DNA of 64,000 nt from Anastatus disparis (Eukaryota; Arthropoda; Insecta; Hymenoptera; Eupelmidae): positions 5,686,001-5,750,000 of the forward strand of contig JAFFSR010000249.1 in the NCBI GenBank assembly GCA_017163975.1, read 5' to 3'. Shown one piece after another: positions 46,860 to 58,911 of the stretch. Numbering within the stretch: the stretch's first letter is position 1; each line of letters begins with the position of its first letter. Both the position numbers and the translations under genes were made by a program. The notes under the pieces were generated by a model. It ran no database searches. It was not told where the DNA came from and saw only the letters and a program-made list of their open reading frames with translations.

Positions 46860-48035
46860 CATGTCTGTGAAAACATAATGACAGAGTTTTATGTTCAAAG
46901 TTCAACAAGATTTCTTTTTCAAGAAAAGTTATTTAGTTATTTTAGTACGAAATTATACGTGCAAACTGGTCGAAACGAACTTGCAATTTTTTCTCATTTT
47001 TTTATGTAACTTCTCATAAAAGTAACATAGAGAAGCAGTACTCAAAATAAAGCTGAAGATTTGTGCTTTCAAATGCACGTATTGTGATAATCCAATAAAA
47101 TAATTCTCTATGCGAAAAATTTGTAGGAAAAATGCAGAACATGAGAAAAATAAAATTGACAGCGGAGGATTCGTTGCAAAGAGAATCTTCAATCATGCTT
47201 GGAATAACGACTTATCTCCATCTTTCGTTTTTAATAAAATTTAATATTTATATTAAAGTTCTAATTGAAAAAATATTTTGGCAACTTTTTATGAAATATC
47301 TTTAGCCTTGCTAACGCCCGGGTAAATAAATTTCAGTTCAATTTAAATAAATCCTCTTTTAATGTAATAAAAAAACTCCTGAAGGTGTGCCAACATAAAT
47401 TGATCTATTTGAAAATTTTAATATTTTAATATTTTTTGTATAAAATTATCCATTTAGCACTTATTTCCTATGCAACAAATAGAAAAACTTTTGTGTAAAA
47501 CTTCACAATCGTGCACACTGCTACAATCGAAAATTCGTATACACAAACATACACCAGCGCCGTTATTTAACGTGCTTGGCACCCGAAAAAACCGTGCCAA
47601 AGGTGGCACTGTAAATTCACGCGTCAGTTATCGAAAATAAATATTTATAGCACTAAAAAATACTACACTGGTGTGAATTTTATTTGTGCTGTCAATAGAG
47701 CGAAAAAAATTAATGCCATTCATTACTTTAGAACACACTAGCATTGGAATTTAAACATCTAATCGAATTTAGCATTGGTTTTACCGGTGAAAACTTTTTT
47801 CCGTGTTTTTGAGAAAAGTAAGGAACGCCGAAGTAAAAGTTTATGTTCATAATATTTTCGCGTTCCTTACTTTTCTCAAAAACAAAGCGGTAGATTTTTT
47901 TTTTCTTGTGCATACATATTTGTAATAATAATATCTATTGCGATTAACCTTCAGTTTGCAGATACACCGATAAATACTTGAGTAAATAACAAAAATCTCA
48001 ATTAGAAAAGGACAGTGGATCCAGCCTGCTCTTAA
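46011..48035. mobile_element. TTAA-bounded element J (about 2 kb)
   Basis: TTAA at 46011-46014 and 48032-48035. The right end, inverted, is GAGCAGGCTGGATCCACTGT followed by CCTTTTCTAATTGAG, akin to family A. Arms around 46290-46430 and 47760-48000 share TTGTTATTTACTCAAGTATT, ATCGGTGTATCT, CAATAGATATTATTATTA, TCTACCGCTTTGTT and CGGAAAAAAGTTTTCACC in inverse order. The first 280 bp at the left do not match the right end, so another insertion or replacement is likely there. It contains the 68-bp duplication at 46553 and an (AT)n tract at 46796-46855. No ORF. Confidence 0.65.
46553..46691. repeat. 68-bp tandem duplication
   Basis: GACTAGCACGGTTTTTTCCA followed by GTGCCAACATCAAAATTT and GTTCTGCGCATTA occurs at 46555 and again at 46623. 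Confidence 0.9.
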
Positions 48036-48316
48036 ATTTTCTTTGAAAATAAAATAAAAAATTTATTTTACGTAGAAAATCATTTTTACCGAATTTAAAA
48101 TGTCTCAAATGATAACAATTAAATAAAATACGATTTTGATAGCGGTGGCGTTTTGATCATCACAGTGAACCCTCTTAACTGACTATCTTACGCACAACAA
48201 CTTATATAAAGCTGCTTGGTGTCAGCACCATGTTCTTCCAGACAATTAGATACATTACACAAATTGAGAAAGTTACAGTACGCGATGAATTTTCGTACAT
48301 GATTTCGAAAATAATT

Positions 48317-48361
48317 TAACACACACACACACACACACACATAGGCAAACGCACACGCACA

Positions 48362-48454
<93 letters not shown>
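48317..48454. repeat. (AC)n microsatellite
   Basis: Long AC run with one short interruption near 48342-48366. The minus-strand Cys/Val frame over it is an artefact. Confidence 0.98.
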
Positions 48455-48456
<2 letters not shown>

Positions 48457-48930
48457 GTGGTTAAGGCAACTTAATTAATTCTTAATGCGCAATGAATTGA
48501 GTACTCAATTATTACGATTTAGGGTGCCAACTTTAAGTAATTTGAGGGAATATAACAATATAATCTTTAAAATATACGTAGAGTATCGAGGTCATAGCTT
48601 GGTGTTGATTCTTCTCTAGGAGCATAAAGTAAAAAAACCATAACTTGGAATTTATGAATGTAACTTAAGTAACGGTTGCGAAAACTGTCCTATTTCTCAT
48701 TATAAAAGAAACAAAGGCATAATGAAGTTTGAGTAACAACCGGTACTTGAGTTTCACAAAGTCATAGAACATGCATATGAACAGTATTTGGCAAATAGTG
48801 CACTAATTTTCAGACGAATAAACACAATATCGAGCTTAAGATTTTTATTCTGTTGAATGCTATATTAGATAATTTTAATGATAGTAAATTGTTTTAAGCC
48901 GAAACAATATTTTTTACGAGTTCTACGTTC

Positions 48931-48939
<9 letters not shown>

Positions 48940-48996
<57 letters not shown>

Positions 48997-49010
48997 TTAT
49001 ATATATATAA
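48940..49010. repeat. (AT)n microsatellite
   Basis: About 70 bp of AT dinucleotides with two interruptions. Confidence 0.95.
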
Positions 49011-50576
49011 CCTACACTCCTGCTCACACGAAGTCGCCCACCCTAATCAGTCAAGGTGCAATATAAAATTTTTACTTTCCGTTGAAAAGTGCATACAAAA
49101 ATTTTGAAAAGATGGGCTGGAAGGTTTTTTTAGAGCTCTTTCAAATGCTGATGGTTTGATTTAAGAATATCTATTTTTTAAATATTTAGCTAAAAGGAAA
49201 AAAAATTTTGAAAATTATTTGCCCATGTTAAACCCTAGGCCAATTCCAGCAAAATTATTCTACGTTAACGTTATACCTCTTAAATTAATGGTTTTCAGTC
49301 CTCTTTCAAATGCTGTTTGGTTTTTTATGCTATGATAAATCATTAAGAAGTTCTAACGATTTTTCTAAGAAAATAAGCTTTTTTCAGACTACTATATCTC
49401 GTAAGCATTACACCGTATTAAAATATCAAAGAAAAAATTTCCATTTTTTAAAAAAGAATATATATATATATGCATATTAAATTTTAAAGCTCGCGATGAA
49501 TATTTTTCTTTACATTTAGAATATTTGTCGATTTTTTATCAAAATCTGAAATTATAACAGGGTGAAAAAGTGTAAAAAAAATTTCTATCGCAAGCTATAA
49601 AATTTTATATATTTGAAGCGTATCACAACATACATAACTATGTCACAACCAACGCATTTTGAAAAAAATGCGAAAAACATTTATCTTTTGAATAATTCTA
49701 AATCGCTTGTTAACCAATAGACTATTAAATTCACCGATAAAAAATAAGATTTTTGCACTGTGATGGGGAATATAATTAAATAAATAAAATTAAATATATC
49801 TGTGGGCTTCACGTGTACTTGCTTTACGTACACGTGCACTTACCATTAAACAATTGACTTTCAGTATACAGCTGATTAGCAAAGTCTAATACTGCTGATC
49901 TGTTTTGATTATCTCTCTCTAGTAATGAAAATCAATCAAAAAATATTTAATACTCTAGCAGAACTTCGCATAGAAGTTCTGCCGCCTGGACGTCTGGCAT
50001 GACGAAACCCACGGCGTAGAACCGAGAACTCTGCTAAATATCCTCGTTCAATAAAGAATGTATTTACATTTAATCAGCAAGGAACTAAGGTTATGCACTA
50101 ATTAGTATTCAAATTTAATCTTACTTTCCCTACTGAAAAAAATGACATGAGATCTCACACGGGATATCGTGTAAAAAAAGAAAAAAAATATTGAGCATGA
50201 GATCTCACGTGAGATCTCATGTGTGTATTGTGTGTACTGAATTTATGTATTCACAAATTGAGTTACTTATTTCATATCACAGACAAAATCATGTATACGA
50301 GGCCCGGGGTCAGTTCACTGATTAATGACAGTTCTTCTAATAATAGGTAGTGTCGTTCTATGACGCATGCTGCATCTGGTTTAGATTTACGGCAACATGT
50401 CTTACCAATTGTTACAGAATTCGCATGTTGGCGTAAAAACAGTTGCAGCTTTATATAATAGCTTTACATAAGTCTTAGAACATTATGACAAACTACCTTC
50501 AATGAACTGACAGTGACTTAGTACCTGCTATCTCTTTTTTATCATACTAATAAATTATTTTTACATATCATTTACA

Positions 50577-51425
50577 ATCCCGAGTAACCTTTTTATTACG
50601 GCAACCAACTTCTCTCAGTTGGGCCACCTTCGACTGCCGAAGTCGGGCCACCAAATAAGTGAGGCGTGGTAGCGAGTGTGGTCCTATGATGGCTAGCCGA
50701 AAATCGTATAGATTTTGTCATAGTATCGATGTGTATCTTACATAACTTAAGTTATGTAAGATACACATGAATACTCAGGTAATTTATATTTTTCCGAATA
50801 CTCAATTTATTCGATTAATTCATACTTTTTCAAGTACTCGAGTGAATTGAGAATTTCATATTTTTTTCGAGTACTCAAATAATTCGAGTAATTCATATTT
50901 TTTCGAGTACTTGGAACAAAAACTCAAGTACGCTTTTAAGTGCAAGTACTCGATTGTCGAGTACTCGCGAGTAATTGTTTCTTCAAGTTCGAGTTAAGTA
51001 CTCGAAACTATCAAGTACTCGACAAAAATTTGAACTCGAATAACTAGTGTTACTCGAATAATTCGAATCACTTGAATAACTCGAGTTACTCGAACAACTC
51101 GAATAACTCAAGCTACTTAAATTTTTTCACTAATGAAAACTATTTTAAAAAGTAGACAGTTGATTGAACAATCAATCGATCGGTCACCATCGGAAATCAG
51201 CTGTTTCCTTATATAAATAATTGTACATAAATTACGTTTAATTCTATGATTTTATAAGCTAGATTCGGCTGCCCTCTAAGGGCCCCGTTTCGCTGCCACG
51301 CCTCACGCCGATGTGGTGCCACTGTGGCGACAATTCGGCAAGAGTTTTGGTGCCACTGAGGGTGATTCGGCACCGACTTCGGGCCCCCTGCACGCCGAAG
51401 TGAAAAGGTTACTCGGGATAGCATC
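50577..51425. mobile_element. GC-rich inverted-repeat element with TCGAG core
   Basis: The ends CCCGAGTAACCTTTTTATTA (50579) and (inverse) CCCGAGTAACCTTTTCACTT pair. GC-rich blocks GACTGCCGAAGTCGGGCCAC and GCACGCCGAAGTGAAAAGG are unlike the surrounding AT-rich DNA. The interior 50765-51130 is a degenerate TTCGAGTACTCGAAT array. No ORF of note. Confidence 0.6.
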
Positions 51426-51429
51426 ATAC

Positions 51430-52799
51430 AGATTTAAATAATATAGGTTATCATAACTCAAGAATTATTGATTTTACTTTTAATTTAGAATATTATCACA
51501 ATCTAATTGCTTGTTTTCCTATTTCAGTCATGAATCTAACGTAATCTGAAAAATTTTAAAATCATGCTCGAATACGATTTCAAGCCATGATATATAATCA
51601 TATTTATACAAACTATTCACATGGTTTTCATAATAAGAATTATATTTGTATGCAATTTAAATCTAAACGTTAAAAGTAAGGGAATACACATATTTTATTA
51701 TTGTACTGGATGAAATTCAAAAAATTGAAAATAGGTGTTTATACATAATAACTTTTTATGTAAACAATATGTACGTGTCTAAACCCAACAGTTAGCTAGT
51801 AACAATCCTAATCAACTTGTTCAACCATTAAAACTTTGATTAAATGACTAATCCAAAGGAATAAATAAGAAAAATAAACAAAAATGTCCTCGTGTCACGC
51901 GTTTGGAGCGTACAAATATTTTGTTTTCAAAATAAAAAATATCTAAATACATAGTTATTAAAATTTTACTGTAATGATTTTTGAAGATTTTTAAATAAAG
52001 AATCTAATGGTGATGTGTAGAAATACAATAACTTAATAAAATCTATTCAAAACTGACATCAAAGTTACGACAATTTTTTTGTCCTCGTGTCACACTTTTA
52101 ATAGTTTATCGTGAAAATCATTTAAGAAGTCAAATAATTAGAGCTAAATATCGTCAAATATAAAAATTAATATGTATTTTAGTAATTAAAAGAGTTATCA
52201 ATGTAAAAGGTTTTATATATGGTGAGAAAATATATTTAAATCAAACCATAAAAAACGTACCTTTTCTAATGTCTTCATGCAACGCTAATTTTCTTGATGA
52301 AAAAAAAATCTAACCAGGATTTGGACTACGGGAAAAGAAAGTAGGCTTTAAGAGCTTTAAATTGACTGTGATATATATTTGTTATTATGTATATTACTCG
52401 CTAAGTAATCACTTTTAATGTATACAAAAGAAAAAAAATGTCCTCGTGTCACACTTTATAAGTTTATTTACATTTACACATGTTATATTTCCCAAATTGA
52501 AATTCAGCTTGCTCATTATTGCATTTTTCTTATTTATAGTATTGATGAACATATTAAAAAATATCAAGTAAAATTTGGGAATTTTTTTTGAGTTTTTAAA
52601 AAACATGATTTTGACAACTTTTTGAATTTCACCCATATCAGAATTGCTTTCACTTGTAAATATCTATTCATTTTAATGAATGAGAAACAAAAGCGTGTAA
52701 ATTTGTTAAAATTCAAAGAACATGCCAAAAAAAAATTAATGAAAACTAAATATCTATTATAGCTATTTTCGATCGGTAAAGTTAGTCGAAAGCTGATCC
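51430..52799. other. AT-rich region with three TGTCCTCGTGTCAC copies
   Basis: TGTCCTCGTGTCAC occurs at 51885, 52080 and 52439, each after a run of A or T. GGATGAAATTCAAAAAATT at about 51709 and its near-inverse at about 52613 suggest the outer ends of an inverted-repeat element. No gene. Confidence 0.55.
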
Positions 52800-53173
52800 T
52801 TAAGAGGAGGTCAGAACCATTTGCTGCTTGGTGGCGCTGCAGGTGAGAGAAAAATATAAAATATTTTTTCTACATAGATCTACAATTTACTAAGACAATA
52901 ATATACTTCTAATGTTGTCAATAACTCTTGCCATATATATGTAGAATAATTATCGATGCTAATCTTGTTTGAAAAGTCTAAAATATTGTTGTAAAGCGAA
53001 AAATTCAGCGTGTGATAGAGCCGATGTAGACATGTGTATTTTTCTTTAGTGCGACAGAGAAAGTAATACTAAAGAATGATAAATACATATGCTCACGCCG
53101 GCTTTATCTTACGCTGATTTTTTTGCTTAACAACAATATTTTAGATATTTTAAACAAGATCAGCATCAAAATT

Positions 53174-53231
<58 letters not shown>

Positions 53232-53365
53232 TAGAGTTATTTATAACATTAGAGGTATATTATTGTTACAGTAAATTGTAAACCGCTGTGTAAAAATTAT
53301 TTGACGCATTTTTCTCACCTGACCGTAGCGCTCCCAAGCAGCAATTAGTTCCGACCGCCTCTTAA
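52800..53365. mobile_element. MITE B3 (TTAA-bounded)
   Basis: TTAA 52800-52803 and 53362-53365. Starts GAGGAGGTCAGAACCATTTG, ends GTTCCGACCGCCTC. Family B interior (TGGCGCTGCAGGTGAGAGA, GCGAAAAATTCAGCG). The right inner arm has an (AT)n expansion at 53178-53228. Confidence 0.9.
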
Positions 53366-53727
53366 GAGGAGGTCACGTAACTACGTCCTTTTCTAATCAA
53401 AGAAGTAATTTTTAGTCAAAACTAATAACTTTAGCGAAGAATTAAGGGAAAGCCGCATCTTGTATCAGAAAAAGCAAAATTAATTTAATTGCTTCGTTTT
53501 CAAGAAAACCTTGAAAAATTAAATTGTTCACTCTAATCTCTATGTTTTAAGTTTTTCAAGATTTTCTTGAAAACGAAGCAATAAATTGATTCATTCTCAT
53601 TAAAGAAAATTTTGCTTTTTCTGATACGAGATGGGGCTTTCTCTTTATTTTATCTATAATTATTAGTTTTTATAAAAAAATCAATTCTTTGAATAGAAAA
53701 GGACAGATATACTCGACCTGCTCTTAA
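53362..53727. mobile_element. MITE A4 (TTAA-bounded), abutting B3
   Basis: Shares TTAA 53362-53365 with B3 and ends at TTAA 53724-53727; 358 bp. Starts GAGGAGGTCACGTAACTACG. The family A centre is present (AAACCTTGAAAAATTAAATT). Confidence 0.95.
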
Positions 53728-53879
53728 TTTGAAAGCGACGCCATGAAATACAATGCAAATTAAATAAAGTGGCCAAAATAAGAACTTCTGACCCCAGGCA
53801 AGATATATTGGGTCTTATGGGTCCACTAAATTTATCGAATATGATGATGTTCTAGTGTTCGAATACGTATTTATAATAT

Positions 53880-54200
53880 TAGTGTAATTAAATACATGAA
53901 GGGCACAGTGAAGCTTCCCGCTTCTAATAATATTTCTGATCCAAGTTTTTGAGTAAATGGTGCATTTACTCGTTTTTTTCACTTCAATAAATAAATTAGT
54001 AGAACTCAACTTGAGTAGTGACAACTAAAGAAATCTACCAAAATCTTATACTTAAAAAGTTATATCAAATTTTCAATTGATAGTATTTTGAGGTTCGGTT
54101 TGTCAACTTTTATATCTTATTTGCGATCCAAGTTCATAAAAAAATAACAGCACCAAAGGATTTTTTATTTAATTAAAATGATTGTACTAATATGACTAAT
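53880..54200. repeat. Dispersed repeat R1, copy 3 (diverged)
   Basis: GTGAAGCTTCCCGCTTCTAATAATAT-like start, ACTCAACTTGAGTAGTGACAA, TTGAGGTTCGGTTTGTC and GATCCAAGTTCATAA match 1830-2090 in order. Confidence 0.75.
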
Positions 54201-54667
54201 GTCAAAATTTGTCAAAATTTAAAGAACAAAACGGAAAAAATAAAAAATTTCTTTTTAAAATTTTTTAAATTGAATAAAATATATGGCTGATTCTATTCAG
54301 ATGCATGCAGGCCATCACGGATCAAATTTTTTTTTTGGCTAAAAACTATGTGAATGTGTTGTAATATCTAAGAGAAGATGTGCAGACCCTGAAATACAGC
54401 CTAAAAAAATTTCTCAACGACGCTATGGCCTATTTTGTGTTAAATGTTAAAATGAAAGGTGAAAAAATGAAAATGGACCTCCGTATTCAAAATGCTCTAT
54501 CTCCGTCAATTTTTGACTTTTCAAGACAATTTTTTTTATTTGATTTCAGGAATACTGTCTAGTTTTAAATGCCATTCCGATTTTTGCGATGCGAATTGAT
54601 CCCTCTGAGTTATTCATGAAAAGCCTAGAAAAAACGATTTTTTTAAAATGCAATTTTCTCAAAAACT

Positions 54668-54732
<65 letters not shown>

Positions 54733-54797
54733 AATTTCTATATGTTTTTATACGTAAAAAATGCTAACTTTTAAGATAGTTGAGAATATGCTATTTT

Positions 54798-55612
54798 GCC
54801 TTGTGACGTCCTACTACCTGAAGGCTAGTAGGTTGCCCCTTCAATCGACTCTATCGAGTCTTTTTATCGCTTTATTCAAGCTTTGTAAGTGTAGGGCCGT
54901 TATCCAGACAGATCGATATGTCGTCTGGTGCGGGCCCAAATGTGTCAGTGTGTGTGCGTGTATTAATTCATCAGTTGTTAGATTTGTTAGTCCTTTTTGG
55001 GGTTTTTATGATGATACTCGTTATTACTGAGAACCAAGTGCCTCAGTATGCGAGGCTTCACCGTGTTAATAGGAAAGATAAGGATAGGTTGTTGCTCACC
55101 GCAACTTTTTATTATAAATTCTACACGTTAATATTATAATATCAAGTTATCGAACGCGTGAGCACGGAAGAATCATCAACGATGTTGGTGATTCTTTGAT
55201 GCTTCGCGCGCTTTCGAACAGCAAAATTGATTAGAAAATTGCGTCTAGCTAAGGAGAAGAGAGCTTGTCTCTCCGCGTGCTCGCTTTCATAGGTGCAGGC
55301 TGGTGTTCCCTCTCTTCTCTGGATGGTAGGCTCCGCCAGCGTTTGCGTGCGTGGTCCTGCTTTTCGTATACGCACTGAGCCAATATTAGGCCTAAGCGTG
55401 CTTTCAATGTACGGTATACGTACATGTATGGCTTCGAGTGTGTGTGCGCTTCAGGAGGGTATGTACTTTTCGCGCTTATGCTAAATGCTTCTATTAATTA
55501 AGATTAACTTTACAACTAAATTTCTATTCCTCTTAGTTATTTACTGCATGTAATTATATAAATTTAATTTAATATGTTTAAAAAAATTAATGCTATTGGG
55601 CTCTCACAGCCT
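54798..55612. mobile_element. Solo LTR (807 bp) with GCCT duplication
   Basis: 54802-55608 runs from TGTGACGTCCTACTACC to GGGCTCTCACA, flanked by GCCT at 54798-54801 and 55609-55612. The opposite arm of L reads AAATAAGGCAAAATAG, the empty site with one GCCT. TG...CA ends and a 4-bp duplication fit a Ty3/gypsy LTR. It is richer in GC than its surroundings. Open frames in it (about 54761-55484) look non-coding. Confidence 0.9.
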
Positions 55613-55667
55613 TATTTTTTTTAAACAGGTCCTTGAAAATTTTTTCTATACTATCCATTTTAAAGCA

Positions 55668-55880
55668 TTGATATCATAGACATAGAAAGAATAGACTGCG
55701 TCTGCTATACGAAGTTTTTCAGCTCATTGCGAGAAGCTAACGTCAGAGCTATCTCTCTCTAAATGGCGTGCATGGCTCTGCCCATTTAGAGAGAGATAGC
55801 ACTAACATTAGGTTTTCGCAATGAGCTGCAAAACTTTGTATAGCAGATGCAGTCTACCCTTTCTATGTCTATGATTGATA
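55668..55880. mobile_element. MITE K (201 bp) with TTGATA duplication
   Basis: The element 55674-55874 starts TCATAGACATAGAAAG and ends CTTTCTATGTCTATGA. It is nearly a perfect hairpin (GAGCTATCTCTCTCTAAATG and inverse at the loop). TTGATA flanks both sides (55668-55673, 55875-55880). The other arm of L, near 59505, has the uninterrupted inverse GTATCAATGC. Confidence 0.95.
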
Positions 55881-56559
55881 CTATGGCACATCGTGCTATT
55901 TTTTCAACTACTACGTCTTCTTACGATCCGTTCATGCTTTGATTTATCAATGTAAGAAAAATATTAACAAAAATCTTTAAAATAAACCTTCAATCAAGTT
56001 TTTGAATCAATTAGGACCAAAGTCATGACGATTTTAAGTTTATTAAAATAGATGAATTTAAAAAATTTTTTTCAATTATGGAATATTAAGACCATGTACT
56101 CTTCCAATAATTATGCTCTTTCACTATTCGTTCACTATTTTATCTATGAGTATATTGTTAGTGTTTGAAAAAACCTTCAGAATGAGCCATTGCTCAACTT
56201 TTTTGGTAAATTAGATACATAGATAGATATTATTTTATTTTGTATAAGAATACAAAAACGTGTAATACAATTTATAAATATAGAAACAATAAATATTGCA
56301 CAAAATGTTATAAAAAGTATAAATATATATGTAAATGTAAATATTGCACAATTAATATCACAGTCAGTCACTAAATCTAAAAAATACTGAATAAGTAAGT
56401 CACAAACAAAAATAAATAAAAGTGATATCACAGAGTAATGATAAAATACGCGCAATATAAATAAAAATGATCATTAGAACAATTAGAACAAAAGTTATAG
56501 CAATTTGAATTTTAAAAATGTGTTCAAAAATAAATAATTATTTACTCTGTTAAATTTAT

Positions 56560-58911
56560 GAATTCATATTTTCCCATTCATGCAATGAAGTTCTAGAAGT
56601 GAACACAAGATTTTGTTTAGCTTTCCAGCAGTGAATTTTTTTTATTCCCTTGACTTCTTTTGCTTTTTCTTGCCATTCAACTTTTTTCGTTTGTCGGAAA
56701 ACTTCTAGTTCTTCTTTATTTAAAAGGAGAATGTTGATAGATGGAGTGTGCAGTAACACAGAGTTGCGAAATCCTCTGCATTTCTAATAAATTCTGAACT
56801 TTGCTTGGACAAATTGTGCACTATGGCATCATGTTTAACTATACCTCCTATTCCATCACATGCACCTTTTCCATGTCCGGTTGCAGGAAATAACCATTTT
56901 TTTTTTCTTTTGAATTTCTAAACTCGTAAAATTTGTATCTATTTTTTAAATGACTGGCGGCTCCATCCAGAATGATTATGATTTCTTCTTATTCTTGCAG
57001 AGTGTGTTTTTACTTTATATTCTCTATAATTGAATTAATAGCCATTAAAGCATGAGAAGAATCATGTTTCGTATCGTCACAAACTGTGACATAACTGACC
57101 GTCGAATCATTTCCAAAATAGCATACCTACGTAAATATGGATATTTGATTTTTGCTCCAGTGGTAGCTTCGTACTTCATTTTGTAATAAGACCGTTCAAT
57201 TTTCGGCAAAGTCTACGTGAATGACTAATGGGAACTGGCTTTTTATTACTAACATTTTTGCCTCTGGAATAGCAATACGTTGAATTTCTTTAATCATTTT
57301 ATGAGTACTCACGGTGAGAGCATATTTTCTCAATTGTATCAAGAAGTCTTCAATGGTACTAGTTTTATTAAGTTTCTCCAATTGGGCATTTTTCACAGTC
57401 TCCCAGTACGCATTTCATATGATCCTTAGAGCAAAATAAAGAAGAAAATATATTTGATTCAATTTTTGAAATGTCATATTTATTGTTTGTATTATAGTTT
57501 TTTAAGGCTATCAACATAAATTCTAAATTTTCGGAATAAATACAAAGACACGTATCATTGGGTGGATGGGGTATAACCCACTTCGGTCTCAAGGTATAGA
57601 ATGTTGATTTGTCGATTTTCTTTTCCATTTCGAGATTTTCTTCTTTAAGAGGAGGTCACGTATCTCTGTCCTTTTCTAATCAAATAATTGAGTTTTTTAC
57701 AAAAACTAATAACTTCAGCAACAAATGAAGAGAAAGCCGCATCTCGTATCCAGAAAAGCAATATTTTCTTTAATAAGAAAAAATTTATATTATTGCTTCG
57801 TTTTCAAGAAAACCTTGAAAAACTTGAATCGTAGAGGTTAGGGTGGACAATTTGGTTTTTCAAGGTTTTCTTGACAACGAAGCAATAAAATTAATTTTTT
57901 CTTATCAAAGAAAATATTGCTTTTTTTGATACGAGATGCGGCTTTCTCTTTATTTTTTGCTAAGGTTATTAGTTTCTGTAAAAAACTTAATTCTTTGATT
58001 AGAAAAGGACAGAGATACGTGACCTCCTCTTAAATAATTAAAACATTTGTTTCATGCTTCACGTAAGAAAGTGCTTAACTTTTCTAGTTTTGATACCATT
58101 TTCTTTTACAGATATTGTGTTATTTTTATTTGCACTTTGTCCAGAGCAATTATAATCATCGTTTCAGTAATACTCTTTGACTTTTAACACAACTTTCCTA
58201 TCCAAAGAATGGTCACTATGATTCTCAAGCTTTTTATAGACATTTTCATTATTCACCAGTGAGCGTGCTTGATAAATCATGTATGTAGTTACGCCTGGTA
58301 GAGCTGATAATAAATATTCTTTGGAAAAATCAGTTGATTTAAGGATTAATAGTCGCACTTTTTCGGAAAAAACTTGAACAATTTTTTAAGGCTCTTTTAA
58401 TATTTTCAATCCATTTATCACATGTTTTACATTCGATGCTTTCATTCAATTTAGGCAAATCCGTTATATCATAAAATTTCATAATCTTACTAGCTACTTG
58501 AGAATCGAATGCATCATTCATTTGCTTTCTTTTTCGAATGGCATACGATTTTCACATCTTTACATTAAGAGTTTCAGACATCTTGATAGGTGAAATCTTC
58601 AAATTCAAATTATTTAAGGTTTCGTTAAGCTCATGCACCACAATCTCGCCGTCATTAACTTCTTCTGAAGATTGTTGACTGCTAGAATTAGATGAAAAGG
58701 ATGTAGCATTCTTTACTTCTTCTAAGAATAATTTATAACATGCAGCGCAAACTTTATCTTCTTTAGATATCAAAATCTTTGGATACAAGCACTGCAAAGA
58801 CTCCGTTGTATTGCCCAATTCTCCGAATGGATTTTTAGAGAAATGGTACATAGCTTTTGTATGCCTTTTTTTTAAGTCCTTGCACTTTATCTTGGCCAGT
58901 GATGATGCCAT
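56560..58911 (-). pseudogene. DDE-type transposase relic of element L
   Basis: The N-terminal part (58911-58552) starts MASSLAKIKCKDLKKRHTKA with a C..C pair in VCAACYKLF. It continues MNDAFDSQVASKIMKFYDI (58521). After MITE A5 it reads TFYTLRPKWVIPHPPNDTCL, then CEKC. The presumed catalytic region has VIHVDFAEN (about 57220-57199), IIIILDGAASHLKNRYKFY (about 56985-56940) and GHGKGACDGI (about 56879-56850). This ordered set (DFAEN, DGAxSHxKNR, GHGKGxCDG) defines a DDE transposase family common in invertebrates. Stops follow AEN at 57196, and several shifts are present, so it is dead. Confidence 0.75.
57645..58033. mobile_element. MITE A5 inside the L transposase gene
   Basis: TTAA 57645-57648 and 58030-58033 flank 381 bp. 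It is the best-preserved family A copy: GAGGAGGTCACGTATCTCTG at one end and its exact inverse at the other. Confidence 0.97.

Larger units (their letters stand above)
48036..50575. other. AT-rich spacer with microsatellites
   Basis: No gene recognised. About 49466-49612 forms a weak inverted repeat (AAAGCTCGCGATGAA against TTCTATCGCAAGCT). 50145-50222 holds three ATGAGATCTCAC-like words, as at 60050-60260. Confidence 0.5.

Noticed and set aside
48188..48454. CVCVCV frame
   Set aside because: Simple (AC)n microsatellite.
54761..55484. Short ORFs in the GC-richer block
   Set aside because: They lie in the solo LTR, overlap in different frames and on both strands, and match no family.
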